From the NCBI RefSeq assembly GCF_004354045.1, contig NZ_SMRT01000003.1, positions 327,298-391,297 on the forward strand: a stretch of DNA of 64,000 nucleotides, given 5' to 3'. Numbering within the stretch: position 1 is the first letter of the stretch; each line of letters begins with the position of its first letter. Source of the DNA: Paenibacillus piri (GTDB lineage: Bacteria; Bacillota; Bacilli; Paenibacillales; NBRC-103111). Below, in pieces: positions 34,273-43,073 of this stretch. The position numbers were made by a program, and so were the translations under genes. The notes under the pieces were generated by a model. It was not told the DNA's origin, made no database searches, and saw nothing but the letters and a program-made list of their open reading frames with translations.

Positions 34273-36090
34273 ATGAAACGGATTATGGCCATGTTCAACA
34301 ACTTAAAAATCCGCTCCAAGTTTTTGGTCTCGTACACCGCAATTATACTGATTTCCGTGTTTATGATCAGCACGATCAATTATCAAATTTCCGCAGATCA
34401 GCTGACGGAAGTGACCTCCAACCATTCGGAATATTCCATGGAGCAGATGATGCTGAACCTGACCTCAGGAAAAAGAGATGTCGAGGAACTGCTAAGTCTG
34501 CAGTATTCCGGCTCCAACATATACAGAATGATTAACGGCGATACGTTTCTTTTAAAAATGAGCAGTAACGAGAAAGACACGTTTATCCGCAATTTTTTAT
34601 TTTACCTGGTTTACTCCAAGCAATATTTAATGTCTGCAGCTGTTGTCGACAAGCGGGAGCATGTTTACTACGTGAATAAAGTCGATTCCAAGCTGACGGA
34701 AGAGCAAGCCGTGGAAAGAGCGGCCGCCGATGAAGCGAAGCTGCGAAATTCGGCGGAGACGTACATGTGGTCCCCGGGCTCCGGCGAAAATATCATTATC
34801 GAGAGAGCTGTATACGATATTAACACGTCGGAATATTTGGGCGTATTTATAGTCGAAATCAATAAATCTTACCTGAGCGATCTGTATGTCTCCATGAATA
34901 AACTGGTGGGCGGCAATATTCTCATATTAAATGAAAGCAATGAGATGCTTTTATACAGCAACCGGGACGCGCCAGATACGATACCTTATGATTGGATGAC
35001 TCATTATTTGACGCAAAACGGGTACTTAAACGGACAACCGACCGGTAAACTGGCCTATGAGGGAAAACCGTATTTATTTATCGCCAAAACGTCGGCAACC
35101 GGCAAGTGGAAAGCGGTCAATCTCATTTCGCTGGCACAAATAACGAAGCAATCGGATCGGCTGAAATTTTGGACGGTGACAGCCTGTATCATTTCATTCT
35201 TTATCGCCCTCATGATCGCGTACCTGATCTCCAATAATATTAGCCATAATATAAGACTTCTGCTTGAGCAAATAAAAAATATTTCGGAAGGCCATTTCCA
35301 TAAAAGGATTCAGCCGAAAAGCCGGGACGAGATCGGCTTGCTTGCGGAGAAATTCAATCTCATGTCGCTGAAAATTCAAAACCTGATCGATTCCGTATAC
35401 AAGGAGAAGCTGTTAAAGCAGGAGGCGGAGCTTCGGGCGCTGCAGTCCGAATATAACGCGCTCCAATCGCAAATGAACCCGCATTTTTTGTACAATACAT
35501 TGGAAACGATCAACAGCATGGCCAAAATTAATAAACAGGAAGATATCAGCAACATGGTTTGCTTGTTGGGGAACTTGCTCCGCGAAAGCGTCAGATGGAA
35601 AGGGCAAACGATTGCTTTGCGGGAAGAGCTGTCGTATATTCAAGATTATTTGGCTATTCACGGTTACACGTATATGGATAAAATCGAAATTGCCTACGAT
35701 CTGGATGAAGCTTTATCGGAGGTGCAGGTGCCCAAATTTATACTTCAGCCGATTGTTGAAAATGCGATCATCCACGGGATCGAGCAAAAGAGCGGCAAGG
35801 GCCTTATTCGGGTGAGCAGCCGGCGTATGGACGGCGAGCTGCTCTTGACGGTAAGCGATAATGGTGTCGGTATGGAACCAGGCGAGATCGACGCTATTTT
35901 TGCCCAAGAGGCTCAGGAAACGCAAACCGCCGAAAAACATACCGGGTTAGGGATCAGAAATGTCGATAAACGGATCAAGCTATTGTTCGGCAAAGCATAC
36001 GGTGTCACCATGCAAAGCAAGATGAACGAAGGTACGATAGTAAAAATTACGATTCCGTTGAATCAAGAGGAGGTTCAGTATGGGCTATAA
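34273..36090 (+). CDS. YesM-like sensor histidine kinase
   Basis: This 605-residue membrane kinase has a first membrane helix at about 16-36, a large extracellular sensor region to about 295, a second helix at 297-320, HAMP to about 372, the phospho-acceptor motif QMNPHFLYNTLETINSM with His near 403, and a GHKL ATPase with ILQPIVENAIIHGIEQ and DNGVGMEPGEID. This is the LytS/YesM class that controls carbohydrate uptake genes. Its stop overlaps the start of the response regulator by 11 bp. The neighbouring Tat-linked sugar operon is the likely target, with the sensor reading an extracellular sugar; that is inference. Confidence 0.92.
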   Translation: MKRIMAMFNNLKIRSKFLVSYTAIILISVFMISTINYQISADQLTEVTSNHSEYSMEQMMLNLTSGKRDVEELLSLQYSGSNIYRMINGDTFLLKMSSNEKDTFIRNFLFYLVYSKQYLMSAAVVDKREHVYYVNKVDSKLTEEQAVERAAADEAKLRNSAETYMWSPGSGENIIIERAVYDINTSEYLGVFIVEINKSYLSDLYVSMNKLVGGNILILNESNEMLLYSNRDAPDTIPYDWMTHYLTQNGYLNGQPTGKLAYEGKPYLFIAKTSATGKWKAVNLISLAQITKQSDRLKFWTVTACIISFFIALMIAYLISNNISHNIRLLLEQIKNISEGHFHKRIQPKSRDEIGLLAEKFNLMSLKIQNLIDSVYKEKLLKQEAELRALQSEYNALQSQMNPHFLYNTLETINSMAKINKQEDISNMVCLLGNLLRESVRWKGQTIALREELSYIQDYLAIHGYTYMDKIEIAYDLDEALSEVQVPKFILQPIVENAIIHGIEQKSGKGLIRVSSRRMDGELLLTVSDNGVGMEPGEIDAIFAQEAQETQTAEKHTGLGIRNVDKRIKLLFGKAYGVTMQSKMNEGTIVKITIPLNQEEVQYGL

Positions 36091-37660
36091 GGTGATCGTC
36101 GTCGATGATAAGCCTTTAATACGGAAAAGTATTGTACAAACGATGGATTGGGGCCTGCTAAATTGCGAAATCGCCGGGGAGGCCGATAACGGCTGCGACG
36201 CCAAAAAGTTAATCGTGGACAAGCGGCCGGACATCATCATCACGGACATTAAAATGCCGGGTATGGACGGTCTGACGCTTACGCAGCAAATCAAACCTTA
36301 TTTGCCTTATTCGAAAACGATCGTCATTACCGGCTACGAGGATTTCACATTCGCGCAAAGAGCGGTCAAACTAGGCGTCTTCGATTTTATTGTAAAGCCG
36401 GTGAAAAACGCCGACTTGTTTGCAGCGGTACAATCCGCCATCTTGCAAATCGCCGGCGACAAGCTACAGTTTCAGGAACAGCAAAAGTATATCCAGGAAA
36501 AAAACAGAAGGCTGCTGACCCATTACTTGCAAGGCGTTGTCGCCGACGAATCCGAGCGGGCCTGGCATGACAACATGAGCCAGGCCGCTCCGTTCAAGGG
36601 CGGCTGCCTGGCGGTTGTAGCCAAGCAAAGGCAGCAAGCGGAGTGCCGGGAGCCGGTCTACGACCAGTTTGTTCAAAGGCTGGATTCGCTTATCCAGCGG
36701 GACAGCTTCGAGATTATGCACACGATCATCAACGGGAACCTGATCGTCGTTTTGTTTATGAAGGAAGCGGGCTCCTTCAAACATGCCAAATCGTGGTTAA
36801 CCGGATTGGCCCATGAGCTGAGCCGGATTTTGACCGAGCCTGAAGAACTGTCTCTCTCCATCGCGGTCAGCTCCGTATATAAAAGCGCGAACCTGATGAG
36901 ACTCGCTTATCAGGAAGCGTCGGTCCTGATGGACAGCAGCTTCTTCTATAGTTGCGGGGAAATGGTCGTGATTTCGCCTGAAAGGCTGACCCGGGATACG
37001 GATGACCCCGGCTCGGAGCATGCCTCGATCGTGATGAGCCTGGATCGCTTCAAGCTCTCGCTTGAGTCGGCGCCACCGGATCAAGCCGAATCGCTTGCGG
37101 ACCGTCTGCTTGAGGAAATAACCGTATACAGCGCGGGAAACCCGGTTATTGCCAAAAGTCTGATGGCTGAAGCCTGCCTCTCCTCGCTGAAAAGCTATAT
37201 CGACAGCACCGGCGATTATAACGGGCTTGCCGCGACGCTCGACCAGGCGTTTAAACAAATAAGCGGCTCGAATGACCTGGACCAAAGCAAGCTTCATTTG
37301 AAGCAATTTATCCGCATCGTCAAAAGCAAAATGGAGGAGCAATCTTCTTATTCATTGCTGGTTAAAAGCATCGTTTCGTATATTCAGCAGCATTATGTCA
37401 CAACAACGCTGCATGACATTGCCGACCGTTTCTCGGTAAGCGCAGGACATATAAGCCGGATTTTGAAAAAAGAGACCGGCGAGAACTTCGTGGATTTGCT
37501 GGCCAAAGCGAGGATCGAGGCTTCCAAAAAATTGTTGAAGAGCCCCAATTATACGATCGTGCAAATCAGCGAGATGGTCGGCTACAAGGAATATGCGTAT
37601 TTTTATCAAGTGTTTAAAAAGCTCGAGGGCATTTCGCCGAAGGAATATAAAAACAACTGA
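36080..37660 (+). CDS. YesN-like response regulator, AraC-type output
   Basis: This 526-residue regulator has a receiver at 1-120 with the phosphorylation Asp in IIITDIKMPGMDGLTL near 55 and Lys in FIVKPVKNADLF. A long middle region of unknown fold follows (about 130-420) and then a double helix-turn-helix AraC domain at the C-terminus (YIQQHYVTTTLHDIADRF, then GYKEYAYFYQVFKKLEGISP). It is coupled to the kinase by an 11-bp overlap. It probably activates the sugar operon upstream. No specific operator could be identified. Confidence 0.92.
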   Translation: MGYKVIVVDDKPLIRKSIVQTMDWGLLNCEIAGEADNGCDAKKLIVDKRPDIIITDIKMPGMDGLTLTQQIKPYLPYSKTIVITGYEDFTFAQRAVKLGVFDFIVKPVKNADLFAAVQSAILQIAGDKLQFQEQQKYIQEKNRRLLTHYLQGVVADESERAWHDNMSQAAPFKGGCLAVVAKQRQQAECREPVYDQFVQRLDSLIQRDSFEIMHTIINGNLIVVLFMKEAGSFKHAKSWLTGLAHELSRILTEPEELSLSIAVSSVYKSANLMRLAYQEASVLMDSSFFYSCGEMVVISPERLTRDTDDPGSEHASIVMSLDRFKLSLESAPPDQAESLADRLLEEITVYSAGNPVIAKSLMAEACLSSLKSYIDSTGDYNGLAATLDQAFKQISGSNDLDQSKLHLKQFIRIVKSKMEEQSSYSLLVKSIVSYIQQHYVTTTLHDIADRFSVSAGHISRILKKETGENFVDLLAKARIEASKKLLKSPNYTIVQISEMVGYKEYAYFYQVFKKLEGISPKEYKNN

Positions 37661-37874
37661 AGACGAGACCGTCAACTAGTAGATTGTTTAAAAAATAAAG
37701 AGTTTAAGGAACTGCCGCCGTAATCGTATCTTGCTCCCTATTGCTCTGCCCGCTTGCCTCAGCTCCGAATCGAAGCCGTCATGTCGCAATATTTGAATTG
37801 TCCGGTTTACAAAAATATGTTAAATTACAAATGGTAAGCAGGAAAGCTGCGTGCGCGAATGCGAGACATTTTTC

Positions 37875-37889
37875 ATGTAAACGCTTTAA
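37875..37889 (+). promoter_or_regulatory. Weak cre-like (CcpA) site
   Basis: ATGTAAACGCTTTAA matches the cre consensus WTGNAANCGNWNNCW except at one position. It is about 80 bp before the MATE gene. The rest of 37661-37968 holds a possible promoter (TTGTCC at 37798, TAAATT at 37821) and no gene that I can see. Confidence 0.3.
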
Positions 37890-37968
37890 GACAATCATAA
37901 GAAACAGGGGGAGCCCCTATGACGGCACGACGATGCTGATACATGTACGATGCGGGCGGAGCGGTTAG

Positions 37969-39330
37969 ATGACGAATACGAAAAAGCTTGCTTTATTTGC
38001 GATTACCTGGCCTTTATTTATCGAATCTTCGCTGCAAATGTTTATGAGGACCGCAGATACATTCATGGTCAGTCATGTGTCCGACGCGGCCGTAGCGGCC
38101 GTGGGCGTCTCGAACCAATTGATCATGTTTACCTTTATGCTGCTTCAGGTCATTTCGGCGGGCACCGCTGTGGTCATATCGCAATATTTGGGCGCCAATA
38201 AGACGGATGATGTCAGACGGTTTGCGGCCGGCGCGATATCGCTCAATTTTTTGTTCGGGCTGCTCATCAGCGTCTGTATGATGGTGTTCAGCAAATCGCT
38301 GCTCGGCTTGTTCGGGCTGGAGGCCGACCTGCTCAGTCAGGCTCGGACGTATTTGCTTATCGTCGGCGGAGCGCTGTTTATCCAGGCGGTCAATCTGACG
38401 ATATCCGCCATTACCCAGGTGCACGGCTTTACGAGATATACGATGCTCGTAAGCATCGGAATGAATCTGCTCAATTTGACCGGCGACTATTTGTTCATTT
38501 TCGGGCCGTGGGGATTTCCGAAGCTCGGCGTTCCGGGGGTCGCCATCTCGGCGGCGGTCAGCCAATCGCTGGGGCTTATCGTATACTGCGTCATTTTGAG
38601 GAAGGTCGTCAGGCTGAACCTGGGCTTGAAGGATCTTGTCCGGAGCAAGCTTGAGGACATCAAGAAAATATTGTCGGTCGGCATCCCGACCGGAGGCAAT
38701 CAATTGGCTTATTCCGCCAGCCAAATCGTCACGACGTATTACATCACATCGCTCGGCGCGGAAATGCTGTCGACTCGAATCTATACGCAAAATATTATTT
38801 ATTTCATTATGGTACTGTCCATCTCGTTAGGACGGGGAACGCTGATCATTATCGGCCGTCTGATCGGCGCGGGGGAGAAGGAGGAGGCGTACCGGCAGCT
38901 GTTCCGCAGTCTGGGCTTGAGCCAGCTGCTATCGATGGCCGGCGTCTGTCTCATCTTCATTTTCCGGGAACCGCTGATCGGGCTGTTTACGAACGATCCG
39001 CAGATCATCGCCCTTGGCGCGGCACTGTTGACGCTTGGTTTCCTGCTTGAACCCGGCAGATGCTTGAACATCGTTATCGGCGAAGCGCTCCGCGCTGCGG
39101 GCGATGCCCGATATATCGTCGTTATGGGGATTATCGTCATGTGGGGGATGTGCATTCCACTGACGTACTTGATCGGCATTCATCTGAGCTACGGATTGAT
39201 CGGGATATGGTTCGTATTTATATTAGATGAATGGGTGCGCGGCGTGCTGCTGCTGCATCGCTGGAAAAGTCGGGCATGGGAAAAGAAGGCTTTGGTCCGG
39301 ACGGATACGAAAAGCGTGACTGCAAGGTAA
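37969..39330 (+). CDS. MATE-family efflux transporter
   Basis: This 453-residue membrane protein has about twelve membrane segments in two halves. The N-terminal block ITWPLFIESSLQMFMRTADTFMVSHVSDAAVAAVG (shown in pieces: ITWPLFIESSLQMF and MRTADTFMVSHVSD) and the second-half equivalent SVGIPTGGNQLAYSASQIV are typical of MatE-domain cation-coupled exporters. The substrate is unknown. The ATG at 37969 follows a weak GGAGCGG site. It stands alone; a terminator is at 39417. Confidence 0.92.
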   Translation: MTNTKKLALFAITWPLFIESSLQMFMRTADTFMVSHVSDAAVAAVGVSNQLIMFTFMLLQVISAGTAVVISQYLGANKTDDVRRFAAGAISLNFLFGLLISVCMMVFSKSLLGLFGLEADLLSQARTYLLIVGGALFIQAVNLTISAITQVHGFTRYTMLVSIGMNLLNLTGDYLFIFGPWGFPKLGVPGVAISAAVSQSLGLIVYCVILRKVVRLNLGLKDLVRSKLEDIKKILSVGIPTGGNQLAYSASQIVTTYYITSLGAEMLSTRIYTQNIIYFIMVLSISLGRGTLIIIGRLIGAGEKEEAYRQLFRSLGLSQLLSMAGVCLIFIFREPLIGLFTNDPQIIALGAALLTLGFLLEPGRCLNIVIGEALRAAGDARYIVVMGIIVMWGMCIPLTYLIGIHLSYGLIGIWFVFILDEWVRGVLLLHRWKSRAWEKKALVRTDTKSVTAR

Positions 39331-39384
39331 GCTGCCGATGCCGGCTAACCTTTGGCTGGCCGAGAGAACGGATGAAGTTGTATT

Positions 39385-39398
39385 CGAACATATGTTCT
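39385..39398 (+). promoter_or_regulatory. LexA-type (SOS) box candidate, perfect palindrome
   Basis: CGAACATATGTTCT carries the palindromic core GAACATATGTTC of the Gram-positive LexA box. It lies after the MATE gene and just before a terminator, with no gene start within 300 bp on the plus strand. It may control an unseen short transcript, or be chance. The remaining part of 39331-39639 holds no gene I can support. Confidence 0.35.
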
Positions 39399-39416
39399 GA
39401 TTGTTGTGCAAAAGTA

Positions 39417-39446
39417 AACCCGCCGTATGCGATTACGGCGGGTTTT
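39417..39446 (+). terminator. Terminator after MATE gene
   Basis: AACCCGCCGTA (39417-39427) pairs perfectly with TACGGCGGGTT (39434-39444) around a 6-nt loop, followed by T. Confidence 0.85.
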
Positions 39447-39639
39447 GAGCTGCCGCAGCTGCGCGCTGCAAAGCCGAAATTAGTCGAAATTCAAGTTAAC
39501 GTTTCAAAAGTAATGAGCATGCCGGAACAACGATCACAAAGTAATGTCAGCATGGCGCATGGCGCGTGTTGCCGGACCTTAGAGCCCCTATTTGCAGCGT
39601 TAACCATCGCCGCCGCCAGCCGCCAAGCGCCGCGTAGCG

Positions 39640-40461
39640 CTATTCCTCTGCAGCCGCCGGCCGCCATTCACGGAGCTTGGCTTCCAGCATCGCCTTGGTC
39701 ACGTCCGTGATCATGGATGGCTCGTACGACAGCCCCTGCTCCAGCGCCTTTACGGCGGCATCCTGCTCGTCCAGCTGCGCCAGTGTCATGGCGTAGTAAT
39801 AGTAAGCTTCGGCGAAGGTCGGATTTTGCTCCATCAGCTTATCGTAAATTTCTTTCGCTTCCTCGTACCGGCCGAGCAAGTAATAATTCAATGCCAGATT
39901 GTCGAGAATCGTATTGTCCGTATCGTTGTAATCGTAAGCCTCCAGATTATGCGCCAACGCCTTGTCCAAGTCGTTCGACATCAGGTAGAACAGGCCGAGG
40001 TTGCCATAGACGACGGAGTTTTTGAAGTTGGGAACAATCGCCTCCATGAGCCCGATCGCCTCCGCCCGCTTGCCGCGCTTCCATAAAGCGATGGAGTAGT
40101 TGATCTTGGCGTTGATTTCGCTGCTGCGCGACAGCTTGCGCTGCATGACCTGCTCCAGCAAGCTTTCCGCCGCTTCGTTCTCGCCCAGCTTCAGCAGTAC
40201 GAAAGCTTGCGAGACGGCCATTCCGGGATTGCGGTTCGTCTTGTAGGCCCGGCCGTAATAATCGGCGGCGGCTCTCAGGTCCTTCTTGTTATAGCGGACG
40301 TTCGCCTGGAAGGCGAAGTAATTTCCGCGCAGCCAATAAATAACGAAGGCGGCAAGCACGGCGACACCCGCCCAGCCGTACCAGGGGCCCAGCTTGAATA
40401 AGATAATCAGGATGACGACCGGTACGCCGATTTGAAGCAGTATCTTGAGCCACGGTTTCAT
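39640..40461 (-). CDS. Membrane-anchored TPR-repeat protein
   Basis: This 273-residue protein starts at ATG 40461, with AAAGGAGA upstream. Two membrane helices fill residues 5-22 and 26-42 (LLQIGVPVVILIILFKL and AGVAVLAAFVIYWL), followed by a cytoplasmic region of tandem helical repeats: ALWKRGKRAEAIGLM, YGNLGLFYLMSNDLDKALAH, DNLALNYYLLGRYEEAKEIY and YYYYAMTLAQLDEQDAAVKA are consecutive TPR units. Such proteins usually scaffold complexes at the membrane; the partner is not apparent. Confidence 0.85.
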   Translation of the reverse strand: MKPWLKILLQIGVPVVILIILFKLGPWYGWAGVAVLAAFVIYWLRGNYFAFQANVRYNKKDLRAAADYYGRAYKTNRNPGMAVSQAFVLLKLGENEAAESLLEQVMQRKLSRSSEINAKINYSIALWKRGKRAEAIGLMEAIVPNFKNSVVYGNLGLFYLMSNDLDKALAHNLEAYDYNDTDNTILDNLALNYYLLGRYEEAKEIYDKLMEQNPTFAEAYYYYAMTLAQLDEQDAAVKALEQGLSYEPSMITDVTKAMLEAKLREWRPAAAEE

Positions 40462-40590
40462 GAAACGTTCTCCTTTGCTATCAGCATATTGTCTTGATTT
40501 TAGACAAAACCCGTGCCGAATGCAACTGACGCCGCCGGAAAAAGATGACAGACTCCGGGCAGGCAATAGCGGAGACCGCTGTTTGTGCCG

Positions 40591-41910
40591 CTATTGATTT
40601 TTTCGCAGCCGCTCGACTTCCTTGTCGATAGCCTCGGACGCTTTGCGTATCGCTGTGTTGACGTCGATTCCTTTGGCCAGATCGAGATTCGCCTCGGTTA
40701 CGAATTTGCCGACATCCCCTTCGAACTCGTGAATCGTATGATCCTGCAGCGGCTGGCCTTTGAAAATATTTTCAATCTTTTTGCCCTTCAACACGCCGAC
40801 ATCCGCCCCGTATTCCTTCTCCAGCTCCTTGTTAATAATCGCCGGCACCCGGCCGTTGCGGGCAATAATGCGCTGCACCTCGTCGGATAGCAAATATTGA
40901 ATCACTTGAAACGCTTCGTCCTTATGCTTGCTTTGCTGCGTCATCAGCACGGAGTGTACCTGAGCTTCCCTCGTTTTCCCCAGCTGGTCGCCGAAGTTCG
41001 GCACCGGCGCGATATCCCAGTTGACCTCGATCCCCTGCTGGTGCAGCTCCTCCATCGGCCCGACCATGTTGGCGAGCCATGCGGGGCGCATGGCCATCGT
41101 CCGGTCTTTCATAAAGACGTCGCGGCCGTGCAAATACTTCGTTTTGTCCTTGGGAAGAAAGCCGGGAATATCGAAGCTTTCCTTGGTTGCGTTGAAGACG
41201 CGAAGCCACTCCGGCGAGGTCAGCAGCGATCTGCCGGTTTGCGGATCGAGAATCGGCAGCGCCAAACTTTTGGAAAAGCCGGTCAACCCTTCCACGTCCA
41301 GGCCGATATAGTCGACACCGTTCTCGGTCCTGGTCAGCTTGCGCGCCAGCTCGAATGTTTGCTCCCAAGTCATTTGCTCATCGGGCGGGTAAGGAACGCC
41401 GAATTTATCGAATACGTCTTTGTTGTAATAAAGAATGTGCTGGTTGGAGTTATACGGAATGGCGTAAATTTCCCCGTGCTCGGCGGCGGCCTTGACATAA
41501 CCGTACAAGTGCGGTTTGATCCGGCTTTCGTCAAAATGATACTTTTCGATCCACGGGCGCAGGTCCTCGATCGCTTTCAGCTTTTTCAGAGGATTGTAGT
41601 TGCTGGCGAAGACGATGTCGGGAATCGTCCCCGAGGAGAACAGCTCCTGAATCGCCGTACCGGCGGGAGGTTCGATCCGTTCAATCCGGATGCGCGGAAA
41701 TTTTTGCTGGACGGGGAGCTGGATCTGGTTTTTGAACTCCGTGTTCGTGAAGGTGGGGCCGTTGGATAAAAATTTCAGCGTGACGATGTCGGACGAGCCG
41801 GAGCCCGCGGCATCGGTGCCGCCGGCGCTGCCGGCCTCCGGTTTGGAGCAGGCCGTTAAGGGGCCGGTCAGGGCAAGCAGTACGGCAAGCGAGGAAACAA
41901 ATGTCTTCAT
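40591..41910 (-). CDS. Lone carbohydrate ABC transporter binding lipoprotein
   Basis: This 439-residue family 1 binding protein has a signal peptide with lipobox LTAC at about residue 21 and a Gly/Ala/Ser linker (KPEAGSAGGTDAAGSGSS). Body marks are FASNYNPLKKLKAIEDL, IPYNSNQHILYYNKDVFDKF and YLLSDEVQRIIARNGRVP. The start at 41910 is preferred over an upstream in-frame ATG because GGCGGTG lies just upstream. No permease lies next to it, so it must share permeases or act as a sensor partner. Its 5' leader (promoter at 42060-42088, terminator at 41976-42008) closely resembles the leaders of the organosulfur operons, which is unexpected for a sugar-type binding protein. Confidence 0.88.
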   Translation of the reverse strand: MKTFVSSLAVLLALTGPLTACSKPEAGSAGGTDAAGSGSSDIVTLKFLSNGPTFTNTEFKNQIQLPVQQKFPRIRIERIEPPAGTAIQELFSSGTIPDIVFASNYNPLKKLKAIEDLRPWIEKYHFDESRIKPHLYGYVKAAAEHGEIYAIPYNSNQHILYYNKDVFDKFGVPYPPDEQMTWEQTFELARKLTRTENGVDYIGLDVEGLTGFSKSLALPILDPQTGRSLLTSPEWLRVFNATKESFDIPGFLPKDKTKYLHGRDVFMKDRTMAMRPAWLANMVGPMEELHQQGIEVNWDIAPVPNFGDQLGKTREAQVHSVLMTQQSKHKDEAFQVIQYLLSDEVQRIIARNGRVPAIINKELEKEYGADVGVLKGKKIENIFKGQPLQDHTIHEFEGDVGKFVTEANLDLAKGIDVNTAIRKASEAIDKEVERLRKNQ

Positions 41911-41975
41911 GAGAATATACACCGCCTTTTCGATTAAGTTGAAGTGCTTGTGCTCCGGGAGCATCGCATGGCAAC

Positions 41976-42008
41976 AAAAAAAGGAGACATGGCAGTCAGC
42001 CAGTCTCC
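41976..42008 (-). terminator. Leader terminator (attenuator) of lone binding protein
   Basis: On the minus strand GGAGAC (42008-42003) pairs with GTCTCC (41988-41983), with inner TGGC pairing to GCCA, followed by a run of seven T. It lies about 45 nt after the predicted transcription start and about 65 nt before the start codon. Confidence 0.85.
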
Positions 42009-42059
42009 GGATGTCCGGTAGCTATAAAATTTATTATTCCAATTGGTTTACTATGATAA

Positions 42060-42088
42060 AATATAGCACCGTCAAGTACGGCTGTCAA
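42060..42088 (-). promoter_or_regulatory. Consensus sigma-A promoter of lone binding protein
   Basis: On the minus strand TTGACA (42088-42083), 17 bp, TATATT (42065-42060). The early transcript reads CATAGTAAACCAATTGGAAT, related to the leader of monooxygenase copy 3 and to the SsuBC leader. Confidence 0.8.
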
Positions 42089-42114
42089 CGATCTATTGGC
42101 AAATAAGCTGTGCC

Positions 42115-42351
42115 ATGCTGCAGTATGAACGGTGCCGGCTCGTCAGAATCAAGGATATGCTGCGTGTGGGCGAAATTGAGATCAGCACGGCGATGCTGGA
42201 GGAGGCGAAACGTCACGGCGAAATCGACATCTTGACGGAGCCGTACGAGCTTCGTTTCGATGAGACGGGGAATCTGCTGCACGGCTATCCGGCTGCCGGG
42301 AATATTTGCTACAATAAGGGCATTCCACAAATACGAAAGCGAGGAATGCAG
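42115..42351 (+). other. Open coding-like segment fused in frame upstream of the GNAT gene
   Basis: Seventy-nine codons without a stop run in frame into the acetyltransferase. The translation looks like real protein (MLRVGEIEISTAMLEEA, then HGEIDILTEPYELRFDE), but the GNAT domain is complete without it, a good ribosome site and an extended -10 (TGCTACAAT at 42306-42314) precede the shorter start, and I see no ribosome site for this segment. It may be a remnant of an older gene whose end was lost, or a separate small protein. I do not recognise the family. Confidence 0.3.
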
Positions 42352-42888
42352 ATGGACAGCGTGAGCAGCCCGCATGGCGATCCGGGCCGGGTGAGGCTAC
42401 GGGCGTTCGAGCCGGAACATATCAAGGAGCTTCACCGCTGGTTGAACGATCCCGTCTCCATCGAGATGGTTGGCCGGACGCCGTTGACGTACGAGCAGAC
42501 CGTCAAGCATGTCGAGAAAAAACGGCAAAACGGCGATCTCGTATTGGCGATTGCAAATGAAGACGACCAGTTGATCGGCTGGATTTTTTTGCAGCATATC
42601 GAGTACGAGCACGGCCGGGCGGGAATCGGCATCCTGCTGTCGCCCGAGGCGCGGGGGCGCGGCTATGGACTGAGCGCGATGCGGCAAATGGTCGCCATCG
42701 GGTTCGGGCAGCTGCGCCTGAACAAAATTTATTTAACGACGCGGGGCATTAACGAGCAGGCCATCGGCCTGTATAAAAAAGTCGGGTTTGTCGTCGAGGG
42801 ACAGCTGAGAAAGCACGGCTACAGCGGCGGGCAGTACTATGACACTTATTTTATGGGGCTGCTCGCTTCCGAATGGAGCGCTGATTAA
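42352..42888 (+). CDS. GNAT-family N-acetyltransferase (RimJ/RimL-like)
   Basis: This 178-residue acetyltransferase starts at the ATG at 42352, with GAGGA six bases upstream. Its order is typical: RLRAFEPEHIKELHRWLNDP, then LVLAIANEDDQLIGWIFL, the acetyl-CoA-binding loop LSPEARGRGYGLSAMRQMV near residues 97-115, and KIYLTTRGINEQAIGLYKKV near 124-143. It probably acetylates a protein N-terminus, an amino acid or an aminated small molecule; the target is unknown. Immediately downstream lies copy 2 of the dispersed repeat. Confidence 0.88.
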   Translation: MDSVSSPHGDPGRVRLRAFEPEHIKELHRWLNDPVSIEMVGRTPLTYEQTVKHVEKKRQNGDLVLAIANEDDQLIGWIFLQHIEYEHGRAGIGILLSPEARGRGYGLSAMRQMVAIGFGQLRLNKIYLTTRGINEQAIGLYKKVGFVVEGQLRKHGYSGGQYYDTYFMGLLASEWSAD

Positions 42889-42959
42889 ACGGAGGTCTAG
42901 AAGAAGTGCGGTGAAGAAAACGCGGAGAGGGCGGTGTCGTTCTGGAGAAGCGCAAGCGT

Positions 42960-43073
42960 TCGCCTTTGTCTCCGGATTTCTACCGCTAAGCGGTATAAAT
43001 TCAAGAAGTCCGGGGACAACAGCGATCGGAAGAATGATCCGCCTGCGCAGCGGGCCGTTATCACCGGACTTCT
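42960..43073. repeat. Dispersed intergenic repeat, copy 2 (most complete)
   Basis: The left arm TTGTCTCCGGATTTCT (42966-42981) and the middle arm AGAAGTCCGGGGACAA (43004-43019) form a near-perfect stem with ACCGC-TAA-GCGGT inside. The middle arm's AGAAGTCCGG also pairs perfectly with the right arm CCGGACTTCT (43064-43073). Between middle and right is the conserved AGAATGATCCGCC and CAGCGGGCCGTTAT. Its end supplies the stop codon region of the AraC gene. Confidence 0.8.

Noticed and set aside
39231-39710. Plus-strand open frame across the MATE end and the following spacer
   Set aside because: It overlaps the MATE gene out of frame, crosses a terminator and has no domain or ribosome site.
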